Origin: Erigeron canadensis
Lineage: Eukaryota > Streptophyta > Magnoliopsida > Asterales > Asteraceae
Reading direction: 5' to 3'
DNA length: 64,000 bases
NCBI RefSeq assembly: GCF_010389155.1
Contig: NC_057763.1
Coordinates: 8,308,649 to 8,372,648 of the forward strand
The position numbers were made by a program, and so were the translations under genes. Shown here piece after piece: positions 31,884-42,214 of this stretch; position 1 is the first letter of the stretch, and each line of letters begins with the position of its first letter. A model generated the notes under the pieces. That model worked only from the letters and a program-made list of their open reading frames with translations. It was not told the origin of the DNA and did no database searches.

Positions 31884-33009
31884 TGATCGATGTCGTTGGA
31901 CCGATCAAAAATATAAACTAAATACCACTAATTAGTTAGGGTAAGTCGAATATCGTTCCACAGGGAATCACGGGAAAGTGTTAAACAAGTTTACAAAATT
32001 AATTAATCTAGGCATAAACTTAAAATCGATTGATTGATTGATTTAGTTAAAACTAAAAATGATTATTGACTTAACACAATAATTCAATTAAACAAAATAG
32101 ACCATTCTCATGCTCCCAATTATGTTTTCAAATATGTAATCTAACTTATACTCATTGGAAACCACATAGACATAATTCGTTATAACGTTTGGATTGAATG
32201 AATTCAAGAACTAGACTAATCGATTGTGATGATTCACGATAACGAAAACCGGGGAATTGACACAACTAGACTTCTAATTCATTAAAATAAACTATGAGTT
32301 CATAAGAAATTCATTCAATAATCAATGATCAATTAACAAGTTAAAACCAAACGATAGATGAATTTCATTCAAGTCATGAACAAATAATCATTCAAACAAT
32401 CCAAACAACATTAGATGTAAAAGACTAATAAAGGATTAAACATCTAATCCAACATGAGTATGAGAAAGATTGAACATAAATGGCTTACATAATTGTTCAC
32501 ATGAGAATGATCAATAGAAAACCTAGCCTATCATCTTCATCATTGAATCTTCACTTTGAATTGTCATCTTCATGAATTGGTGATTTGATGATGATTTTGG
32601 GGTCTTCTCTATGTTAGGAACTGTTATTGTGAGTGAATTTGATGAATGGTAACTTCCCAAGTCGTCAATTGAATTGTATATAACTGAAAGTTAATTAAAA
32701 CCATAAAAATCGGGTTTCTGATCTGCAACTGGCGTAACCTACTACCCCCCTGGGCGTAAGTTACGCCCCTTGGATTTTCAACTGGCGTAACCTACTGCCA
32801 AGTCTGGCGTAAGTTACGCCCTTTGTAATTTCAGAATTCCAGATTTTTGCTTCTTGGTTCCTTGACTCGTTTCTTGATTCAATTAGCTCCATTTCATCAC
32901 CTAGTGCCTGAAACACTTAACAAACATAAGGGTACCCCTAATCGTCTATTAAGCTTCACAAAACAACTTGATTTTACATCTTAAAATTATGCATTCTAGG
33001 CGTTTATCA
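31884..33009 (-). repeat. Athila-2 5' LTR
   Basis: 1,126 bp, TG...CA, same as 20,445-21,569 apart from one C in a C-run. A TATATA on the - strand at 32,677-32,682 is a candidate promoter element, lying downstream in transcription of the two pairs of GGCGTAAC motifs (about 32,730-32,822). Confidence 0.95.
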
Positions 33010-33011
33010 AA

Positions 33012-33235
33012 ATTCACCAATCGTCCTTTCGTATTAAAAAGACTGGAATACCCTGCACGTGAATGGCACGTGAGGCGCTTAACGGAAGAGAGATGACGGT
33101 CAAATAGTCAAAGGACCAAATAGGGACCTTATCTTCTTATAAAGGATTGACCTTGAGGTTTCGGATCTCCAGGGATGAAACTTGATTATTTGGGTAAACT
33201 ACATGGACGATTTAGGTCAATAACTCTCACTATAA
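33012..33235 (-). repeat. Right terminal inverted repeat of the outermost nested element
   Basis: Inverted match of 11,160-11,365; it starts directly after the Athila-2 target site. A short stretch at 33,012-33,060 extends further than the left copy. Confidence 0.7.
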
Positions 33236-34071
33236 TTTTCCATATAAAATACCCAAATAAAATCCCTAAATCAACATATCTTCACTTTCTCATTCTTTTT
33301 CTCTATGTCTCTCTAGATGTGTGCAAGTGTTGACTTAAGGTTACCATACAATGACCGAGTACATCAAAGAGTTCCTGGGTCACCGTCGCCGCATAGCCAC
33401 CACCTTTAAATTCCGGAAACCACTAACAAGATCCAGCTACCATCATGGAGATCCGGCCACCACTGCTAACATCCCCAGGCACAACTACCACGAGAACGAT
33501 CCGACCAAATTTTCTTCTTATTTGTTGGTGTGAATCAGGGAACACAACCCTTCGATATCTATTCTATCTATTCAGTTGACTCACCGTCGATATCTATTTA
33601 CGAACAGAATAAATCCGGCGAAACACCGTCGGGCCATCCACTATTTGGGTTTCTTCTCTTGTATTCTATAAATCTAGCAACAAAACATCACTATATTGAC
33701 CATCAATTTCATATTCTTGAGTCGAAATATAAAACTTTTGTATTTACTTTTCTTATAAAATTGGTGATTTTTACAAGGTCTACAAAGTTTCTATTGTAAA
33801 GTTTCTACCTTTTTACTATCAAAAGTTGTAAATACATCTATTACATCTAGATCCAAAGTTATTTGTGTTTTTGTAAACAAAATGTCTATTTTTTTGATGA
33901 TTTAGTAACTTTTCTCAAACTTTCTTACCAAATGGGTCACATACTTATAGTCCATTTTTTTAAACTGTATGCTTGATATTGTTTTTCTATAGTGATAAGA
34001 AACACAAAAGTACAACCAGATTTCTAAAACTAACCACGATTTTTATGAAAAGCGTTTTGAGAGTTCTTAGG

Positions 34072-34325
34072 GCAGAAACACACAAATGACAGAAACACAC
34101 AAATGATAGAAACACACAAATGACCGAAAACACACAAATGACCAGAAACACACAAATAACCAGAAACGCGCAAATGACCATAAACACGCAAATGACCAGA
34201 AACGCGCAAATGACCAGAAACACGCAAAACATCAGAAGCACACAAATCATCATAAACACACAAAATGGTCAAAACTCTCAAAATGGTCAAAACTTTCAAA
34301 ATGGTCAAAACTCACAAAAGGGTCA
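34072..34325 (+). repeat. 18-base minisatellite
   Basis: About eleven copies of an 18-base unit (AGAAACACACAAATGACC) at 34,072-34,265, then about four of a second 18-base unit (AAAATGGTCAAAACTCTC). As 18 is divisible by three, it is open in several frames and yields artificial hexapeptide ORFs on both strands. Confidence 0.9.
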
Positions 34326-34689
34326 AACATGCAAAACTTGTGAACGTTATACAAACCTCATAAGCTTGGAGACTTCTTGATACTTGTGGATAATCTACCC
34401 GCCTCTATTACCTGTTTAGTAATCAGACGAACACCATGTGAGTTTCGTAGTCCCCTTTTTACACTTTTTCATGGGGCTGAAAGGATACAAACTATTTTTC
34501 TAATAAACTGTATTTATTGGAAACTATGCTATGATGATTTTGGAGAAACGTATATTGGATAAACATATGATTACTTTTATTGGATATATTTGGTAACTTA
34601 TTTTGGCTACATATATGACTACCTAATTTGGAAACTCGTGTCTTTGTGTCTATCATCATTTATGGCTATTTGACTGTACTTTATGATGT

Positions 34690-34965
34690 GCACTGTGATA
34701 CTTGACACTTGATACTTGATGCTTGTGTTGGAGTTTGAGATGCTTGATACTTGATACTTATGATGGAGCTGGAGGCACTTGACACTTGATACTTGATACT
34801 TATGTTGGAGTTTAAGATGCTTGATACTTGATACTTATGGTGGACTTGGAGACACCAGATACTAGATACTTGACACTTGATACTTATGATGGAGTTTGAG
34901 ATGCTTGATACTTGATACTTATGGTGGAGTTGGAGACACCAGATACTTGATACTTGATGTTTACA
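34690..34965 (+). repeat. Nested minisatellite of CTTGATACTT units
   Basis: Short CTTGATACTT repeats are arranged in a larger imperfect unit of about 75-85 bases (GATGCTTGATACTTGATACT, then TATGRTGGAGTTKGAGA and CACCAGATACTTGATAC). At least three larger units are present. Confidence 0.85.
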
Positions 34966-35479
34966 CCTTAGGCCTGGTATACCGTAAGTGCTGGTGGCAT
35001 AGAGATACTTGATTCTTGCTATCATAAGTAAGTTGATAGCCATTTTGCTGTGTGGATCTTGATGATACTTCAACCTGGCACCGTACTTGATACTTGTTTA
35101 CAAAACCTACGAACTCACCAACCATTGTGTTGACGCTTTTTAGTATCCTTTTAGGTTTGCAAGTTGAGAATGTTAGAAGTGGCTAAGGAGCATAGCATGG
35201 TGACTTGTAGCAAACCAGACTAGGGTTTTGGAGTTACATTAACTCATGTTTTGTTATGGTTGCTATGTAATTAGACTATGGCATTATGCCTATGAGTTAT
35301 TCCCCTGCGTGGATGTTTATCTATGTTTTATTTGAATCTTAAATCTATGTTGGATATTTGTGTTTGGATTTTGTGAAATGCATGTTATTTAAGTATTCAT
35401 GTAGTTACTCTACGTAATATCCATGACGTGTGTACTATGCGTCACATCCCGAGTTTTCCACCTTAGTTGGGGTGTGACA

Positions 35480-38400
35480 TAATTCAATGGCTAGGATTTG
35501 TCCCTTGGTTTCCATGGAAAAAACTAGACTCAAATGAACAAAACTCTAGTAAGGTATCTTCAAAATTTCGTAGCAATATATTCTTTTATAATTTTTAACG
35601 TAATTGTGATTTGATAAGGATATAATTGGTGAGATCAATATGCCATATGGCAATAAAAATTGTCTTATGTGTCACTTTATAATAACTCTAATTATATCCC
35701 GTGTCGTTTTAAAAATTATTCAGTCATGATTTAGTATATTGGTAGATACTTGAATGTACATATATTGTCTCTCCTATTACATAAAATGTATGAAATGGGC
35801 CTTGATTTTTAAAAATTTTAAGATTAACAAATTTATTATTATGCCCTTACTACACCCCCACCTCTATTTTTATTTTTGATAGGCAATGGTAAGATTTCAC
35901 ACAATTCCTCACGTATTTACAAAATGTTTATCATGAGATTACAATGTATAATCTTTAAGTTAAAAGGTTATTACAAGCCAAGGCTAGCTCGAGGGTTACA
36001 CCACCTCTATTTACCCGTTTCCTTCATTTTTACGAGCTTTAGATGATCTTAACTACTAGCTAGAAACCATGAATGTGGAAAAAAAATTTTCTAGTGACAT
36101 TTATACTAGTTGTCACGTTAGAAAAAAATACTATAGGACTATAGGAGATATGTCTACAATAGCATATTAAGAAAGTTGACTACAAACAATAGAAGAGTTC
36201 TTAGTTGAATGTGTAGAATTACAGATTTGGACTAAGTTTTAACATCTTTATCCCTTAATTTTAATGATCTGCATTTACGCATATATTTGAGTGTAAATGA
36301 AATTGTCACAAAAGGGGTTATGAGGAACCCCTCACTCAAGGGGAACCTCTCACTTCAAGGAGGACTCTACATGTCATGCATATAGCAAAAAGAGCTAGGG
36401 GTTCCAAGAACCTGTGACTCCCCATGGTCTAATATGTGTGTAATATAACATGAAGTCAATTTTTGATGATGTTAGCTGTCTACCTCCTCTGTTACTCATT
36501 TGAGTTAATTCTACGTAAGAATATATCGTATTCGCTATAGTGGCGCACACACATTAGCATATTCTCCAAAATTATGTTAGTTAAATACTAGTTGACGTAT
36601 TTGTCTAATTCTGCTCATTTGATTTGAAATTAGATACTTGGAATTCAATTCTGTGTAGTAAAGTTGCTCGTTAATATTTCGTGAAAGCATTATGTTTTGG
36701 AATAAAATTGAAAGAACCATATCTATATAAGGTTTTGTCAACTAACGCAGCATGCATTATAGCATAATCTTTGAACTTCTAAGATTCAAGTTCATCTTAA
36801 TTCCATCTTGTGCCTACTAAATCTAATTATTCTATCTCTAAGATTTGGCAATACTGTTTGGAATGGTAAAAAAGATTCAGTTTAATTGCCACTATTACTT
36901 GATTAGCATATTCGTGTTAATTAGTGCGGACATCAACAAATTTGCATCAATGTTGAAAATAACATGACCGTGGGGTACCACGTACTAGTCGGTAGTCAGG
37001 TGGTTGACTCGTGAAGGTACAAACCACGATCCCTGTGGTGACTAGTGACTAGTGGTGGAAAACCCATTGCTAATGATCTACGCATACTTTTCTAAAAGGG
37101 TATCAATATTGACTGAGATATAAATAAGGGTTAGGGACTTCTATCATATATTCATATTCTTGATACATAGAGGAAGTCTAGTTGTATTATTAGAAGTTGT
37201 CGGATGTCAGGGACTCGTACTCAGGAGGACTAATCTTAATCAGCGCCACATCAGCAAAAAACCATCCAAGGACTAATCCGCCTAAATCCAACCTTATACC
37301 CAGGACTAGTCTTGGACCCCCATGGGGACTAATGGGGAAGGACAAGTCCAACCCCGCGATGTTATATCGAGGACGAGTCTTGGACTAGTCTTGGACGAAG
37401 GCATAAGGCAACCTCTTATACCAAATTAAATTAGATGTGAATCATAAATACTTATTTTGTAAGGTAACATCATGGAAAATCATGATGATAACAACTAAGC
37501 ACCCTGTAAGTATTTTTTCTATGGGTTGAACCTGCAGCATGTTTGCTGCTAAGGATAATCAGAAGATTTACGAAACTATAACTCCATTTCTAAAAATAAA
37601 AAATGCAGACGTATAGTTTATTGATCTCAGGCCCTCGATCAATACCTTCAGCATGCAGGCCCTCAGATTGGACTCTCTTTCTACATCTAATATGATATAT
37701 ATTTTTCCTACTTTCTGGATATACATTCCATATATCAAAATCAATGCCATCCTTCTCCCAAAAATGTGGATACTTGTTATGATCAGTAACCAAACGTATT
37801 AACCTACTCTGCAATGTAATTTTCTTTTTTCTAACCATATATATACAAGTGTGAATATAAATGTGTCTACCAAAGAGTCCAGTTAACTAAAATTGAGGAA
37901 GCAAAACTGATTTATATGCTTCCAAGAAAAAAGTACTTTGGACTGTACCATGCAATTTAACACCACCGAAACAATCCTAGATGGGTCATATTATTTCATT
38001 CAAAACTACTTGACCTTTCCTTTGCTAAAGAGATGGGGTTAACATAAATCACAATTAGATATGTAGCGAAGAGATTATATGTTTATAGGCATGATGTATC
38101 AAAAATAAGAAAAAGCAAGCTAAAAAGAGAGTGAAGAAAATATGTCTTGAAATGTATCCATATAATACATTCAAGAGAAAACAAAAGCAAGTTAAAAAGA
38201 AGAAAGGGATATAATTAAAGCCGAAACTTTTTCATGAAGGACACAGCTGATATGGCAAATTGGCAATATCCAACAATACTGGGGCACCATCGTACTGCGC
38301 TGCAACATCATGTAACCCACAACACCTCTCACTCATATCCAAATGAGCCGGGGACCTAGTCATCTAGTCGTGTCTCATCTATTCCTTCGATATGTCAGTT

Positions 38401-39200
38401 CTTCTTTCCTGGCGCTATTTGTTTGTAGCCTTATACAAAAGAGATGTCCCCTTCCAATTTTCCTTCCTATTTACTAATTATTACACAAACTAAGTATAAG
38501 TGTTCCCACATTATACTTAGTAAGGGTCCTAATTTTATTTTATTTTTACCTTCTACACATCATTTGTAGTCCCTTCAGCATTTATTGTTGGTATTCAACT
38601 AGTGAAAATTATGCTGATACTTGGAGAATTTGTTTATATCGTGTAAGGTGTAATCACTTTCTAGAAATGATAAATGGACCTTACACATCATATTCAATGT
38701 TCTTATTTTGGCTGGCAAACCATGAACCAGATTGATAGAGAATCCTAAATCGTGTTTATGTTTCATAAATATACGTACAGCATCAAAACTTTCTGGAGAA
38801 AGACATTAAAATCAAAACAATTTTAAAAAGAAAGTGATTAAACAAGAAGTGTACAGAGGAAATTTGAAGTTAGGCTGCACTGATAGCTGATATTGTAGAA
38901 TCAAAATAAATCAAAACAATTTAAAAAGACAGAACTTTTGGATTACATATATAGTTGATACGTCAGCTTATTTTTAAGACATTCATTCATTCCATCTTAC
39001 GGCCCGAGTGCCATATTTACAACATTGTGATTAATTGCATTGGCCCCTAAAGGGGAAGCCACTATTTGAAACAACCATGTTAACTACGTGGTAGGCTAAT
39101 TGGGGATAAAGAAACAATCATCTATTTGGTTCGTCACAAGGTAAAGAGGAGATTGATTCTATAGTTTATTTTTCAATTTTTATGGTATGTCAATAAGAAC
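35480..39200. other. Intergenic spacer, no supported gene
   Basis: Some 3.7 kb of AT-rich DNA. I looked for coding regions on both strands; the longest open stretches (about 60-82 codons near 37,200 and 37,590-37,838) show no domain or gene-like composition. 36,300-36,430 has repeated GAACCCCTCACT phrases and 37,210-37,400 has GGACTAGTCTTGGAC-type repeats, both of which look like small dispersed elements. Confidence 0.5.
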
Positions 39201-39300
39201 AAAAATGTAACTTATGCTTGGGATGAGGGGATTAAAAATCCATTCCTTATAAAAATGTAGCTTATGCTTGGGATGAGGGGATTAAAAATCCATTCCTTAT
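39201..39300 (+). repeat. Tandem duplication of 50 bases
   Basis: 39,201-39,250 is repeated at 39,251-39,300 with a single A/G difference. It lies 29 bases from the LTR mini-element. Confidence 0.95.
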
Positions 39301-39329
39301 GGTGTACACTTTGATTTTCTGGTTGAATC

Positions 39330-39607
39330 TGATACAAATCAAATGGTTGTATCGAATGATAAGAACAATAAGAAAGATAGGCTGGTATTCGAGAACCAGT
39401 AAACTCCCAAATTAAACTAAACAAGAACAATAAATTTCTGATTAACATTCCACACTCTTCATAATACAATCATAAAGCCGTATATATAGATAACCTATAA
39501 CTTGTTCCCTAAGATTTACCTAATTAAATAAGATCATAATAATACTTTCCTAACCCTAATAATAATAAATTTATATTATCTAATTATAAATAATATTGAT
39601 CGTATCA
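39330..39607 (-). repeat. Mini-element 3' LTR
   Basis: 278 bp, close match to 40,533-40,819 with several substitutions and an indel near 39,555. Confidence 0.92.
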
Positions 39608-39893
39608 TTACTTCCCGCCGCAAAACACACCTTGTCCTCAAGGTGTGGCTTCAAAGAATGCTTCAAACGATTCCTGGATCCCATACCATTCTGGAACACC
39701 CCAAAACATGTCCAACAACAACCAGACCATATTGACTAATAACACTAGGTAAGTTAAGTGTTATAGAGTTGTCTCGACTATCTCCCTGGTCTCCACCACC
39801 GAGTTACTTATTGAAGCTATACAAAATTCTGGTCTTTATGGTCCTGTTTGTTCCATGTTGGCTTTTGCAACCATCAACGATTATCTCACCTCC

Positions 39894-40370
39894 CTATTGC
39901 ACCCAACTGTTGATTCGTCCATATGGGTCATGTTTACCTACAACTGAATCTGAAACATATTCAATCTCCTTACTAACTGTAACTTGACGAGTATCATTCA
40001 GATCTATTACTACCTTATTCTCTGGTACCTTAGTGGTTCCATCCTCGGGCTCCTTGCTTCTATCTTCATGGTGTGATTGTGCTGATTTTGTACCCGTGTC
40101 TTCCACGATGTTGATTTTATGATCGGTTTGTTGGGTGGAATGTTTTTCACTAATAACACTTGTCTTCTCAACCACTTTGGTTTCACAACCATTAACAGAT
40201 TGAGTACCTTCAACGCCAGCTGATGAGGGCCAGTCAAACACGTCGCAGCCCCTCGAAATCGCAAGCCCCCTTAATAATGTCATGATCTCATTGTGTTGCC
40301 TTGCACGCCGTTCCATATATTCATCATGTTTCCTACTAAATTCCCCCGTCTTTGCCTTGAATTCCTCCAT
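39894..40370 (-). CDS. Mini-element internal ORF, function unknown
   Basis: 158 codons, open, beginning MEEFKAKTGEFSRKHDEYME. The first 50 residues are highly charged and helical (heptad-like, KHDEYMERRARQHNEIMTLLRG), then a low-complexity acidic/Ser/Thr/Lys-rich tail. I do not recognise a domain. The helical start resembles the pre-Gag segment of some plant LTR elements; a captured host fragment is also possible. Whether it is expressed is unknown. Confidence 0.4.
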   Translation of the reverse strand: MEEFKAKTGEFSRKHDEYMERRARQHNEIMTLLRGLAISRGCDVFDWPSSAGVEGTQSVNGCETKVVEKTSVISEKHSTQQTDHKINIVEDTGTKSAQSHHEDRSKEPEDGTTKVPENKVVIDLNDTRQVTVSKEIEYVSDSVVGKHDPYGRINSWVQ

Positions 40371-40518
40371 CTTTGCTCTGAAATTCTACATCATTGCCAT
40401 AAAAAAATAATAATTTTTGTGTTTCAGAATGAATAGTAAACGTGATGAACAATACCGAGTGAACAGTGTTTTCAAAAAAAAAAAAATTTCTTCTGAATAT
40501 CACAGGTTCAAGATCGAT

Positions 40519-40530
40519 GCTCTGATACCA
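40519..40530 (-). promoter_or_regulatory. Mini-element primer-binding site (tRNA-Met)
   Basis: TGGTATCAGAGC on the - strand, two bases inside the right LTR, is a perfect initiator tRNA-Met primer site. Confidence 0.9.
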
Positions 40531-40532
40531 AT

Positions 40533-40819
40533 TGATACGAACCAATGGCTTGTATCAAATGATAAGAACAATAAGAAAGATAGGTTGGTATTCGAGAACC
40601 AGTAAACTCCCAAATTAAACTAAACAAGAACAATAAACTTCTGATTAATATTCCACACTCCTCATAATACAATCATAAAGCCGTATATATAGATAATCTA
40701 TAACTTGTTCCCTAAGATTTACCTAATTAAATAAGATCCTAATAATACTTTCCTAAATAATAATACCCTAATAATAATAAATTTATATTATCTAATTATA
40801 AATAATATTGATCGTATTA
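40533..40819 (-). repeat. Mini-element 5' LTR
   Basis: 287 bp, TGATAC...CGTATTA (the final CA is mutated to TA), followed by the target duplication GAATC. Confidence 0.92.
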
Positions 40820-40824
40820 GAATC

Positions 40825-42214
40825 CTTATTCAACCAGTTATGTTTAATAAAATTAAGTAGTTGAAGAAAAAATGTGTTTTGGTTATGTTGGGTAACTTCT
40901 GTTATGAGTGAAGAACAATATACTTACTGCGAGACGTAGTTGTAGCTACTGGGAATAATTTACCAAATACCGTCAAAATCGGAGTATGTAAGGGTTGAGA
41001 TGTAGACAATCGTATCTTCCACCTATCTCACAACAATGACAATTGAAACTCAATGCCTTGTAGCCTTTGCAGCCTCGCAGGTAGTTATCACCATTTCATG
41101 ATTAGAAAGCCTTATCATTTCAATCCAAGTTGAACAACTTAAGCCTACATCTTAAGAACCCAGTGAAGACACCAAATACCAAACTTCAATGGGTCTTAAG
41201 TTTACTTTTTTAAGCAATTAGGTCTAATAACTTAGGCACAGGATATTGGGAGCCCAGTAAAGAGACATCCATATACATTTATTGGGCTGATAGATGTTTT
41301 CCCTTTTGTAGCTGTAATTCTTTTTGGACATTGTTGCATCCTATGATTTATCATCAGAAAATTAGCCATGATGATATACACTTTCTTTGCAATTGTAGAT
41401 TATTGTTTTAGTGTGAATGAAGATTGTATCTTAGTTCAAATCCTGCTAGGTATAATTTTAATGGTGCCAAGAGCTCGGAAACCACCATGGGTACTCCGGT
41501 TTAGCTGTGTATATCTATGTCAAAAGACTCGTGTTTCAAAGATAACGTGAATAGAGAACCTCATCCCTTCAAATAATCCTTTTATCGGCATGTCTTCAAT
41601 TCTTAGAAATAGAAAATGGACAACTTGCTCGTGGCATGTGACATTACAGCGACAATCAAGCACATCAACAGGTGAATATATCATTTCCGAGATAAGTCGT
41701 TTATATGTGATGGTCAGTTAATCAACTCTCTTCTTTTTTGACACTTTGAATGTTGGCTATTCTTAGCTTCAAGGTTCAACAAAATCCATATTTGATGTCT
41801 TGACACCTTTCTTCTTTTTTTGGGTTTTTTTTGTTTCTTTTGGCAAAGTAATATCTTGGCACTTGTAGTACAAAAGATGCGCAATTGCAACTCATCAAAA
41901 TTTCAGTGCATGTCTTAGCCTGGATAATGGAACCAATGGATAGAAATGAATCAGATCTCAACTTTGGATTGCATCATTATTTGGCATCGGATTAGAAAAG
42001 CTTCAAACCATAATTTACAAGCAATTGCTAATGAAACAACTAAAATTTACAATAATTACCAGCCAAACCAATCGTTGCATCACTGGTTAGTCCCAATAAG
42101 AATCTACAACTCTCGATCTCTCACACTCATGTTCTTTACAAGATCATACAACTTGAACCAAACACATTTAAACAGCTATTTAACATCGATGATTTGTCAA
42201 ATGCTTTACATAAT
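40825..42214. other. Spacer downstream of the diacylglycerol kinase
   Basis: No second gene is supported. The part nearest 42,214 should hold the kinase 3' untranslated region on the - strand; no poly(A) site can be picked with confidence. Short ORFs at 41,368 and 41,946 show no domain. Confidence 0.5.

Larger units (their letters stand above)
20445..33009 (-). mobile_element. Athila-2: near full-length Athila retrotransposon with near-identical LTRs
   Basis: LTRs are at 31,884-33,009 (5') and 20,445-21,569 (3'), each TG...CA. In order on the - strand come the tRNA-Asp primer site, gag, protease, RT, RNase H, integrase, a motif array, an env-position ORF and a polypurine tract. The LTRs are 1,126 and 1,125 bp. 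I see one single-base length difference (a C-run near 21,300/32,748) and no substitution by eye, which implies a very recent insertion. Flanks ATATT and AAATT are a probable 5-bp target duplication with one change. Frameshifts break gag-pol and the env-position ORF. Confidence 0.96.
33236..35479 (+). repeat. LTR-like sequence (possible truncated Ty3 LTR) with minisatellites
   Basis: No gene seen. The right end, CCACCTTAGTTGGGGTGTGACA at 35,458-35,479, has the terminus of many plant chromovirus LTRs, which begin TGTCACACCCC and end with its complement. The stretch AACCTACGAACTCACCAACC near 35,103 is also of LTR style. No matching left end was found, so it is probably truncated or rearranged. 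Short open stretches at 33,351 and 33,530 have no recognisable domain. Confidence 0.45.
39330..40819 (-). mobile_element. 1.49-kb LTR mini-element (TRIM/LARD-like)
   Basis: Two LTRs (39,330-39,607 and 40,533-40,819) begin TGATAC; the left ends CGTATCA and the right CGTATTA. Flanking GAATC at 39,325-39,329 and 40,820-40,824 is a perfect target duplication. The primer site next to the right LTR gives - orientation. The interior has only one ORF and no pol, so it must depend on another element. The 3' end (TTTTGCGGCGGGAAGTAATG, preceded by CACACCTTGAGGACAAGG) resembles the pol end and polypurine tract of autonomous plant elements, suggesting a deletion derivative. Confidence 0.93.

Noticed and set aside
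34030..34380. Cys/Val/Phe-rich and Thr/Asn-rich ORFs on both strands
   Set aside because: They are translations of an 18-base minisatellite; openness follows from a period divisible by three.
35940..36010. Possible tRNA or SINE head near CTAGCTCGAGGG
   Set aside because: No proper A and B boxes at the right distance and no cloverleaf.
37568..37838. Overlapping 60- and 82-codon ORFs on the - strand
   Set aside because: No recognisable domain, no second exon or homologous context; the composition is as the spacer.
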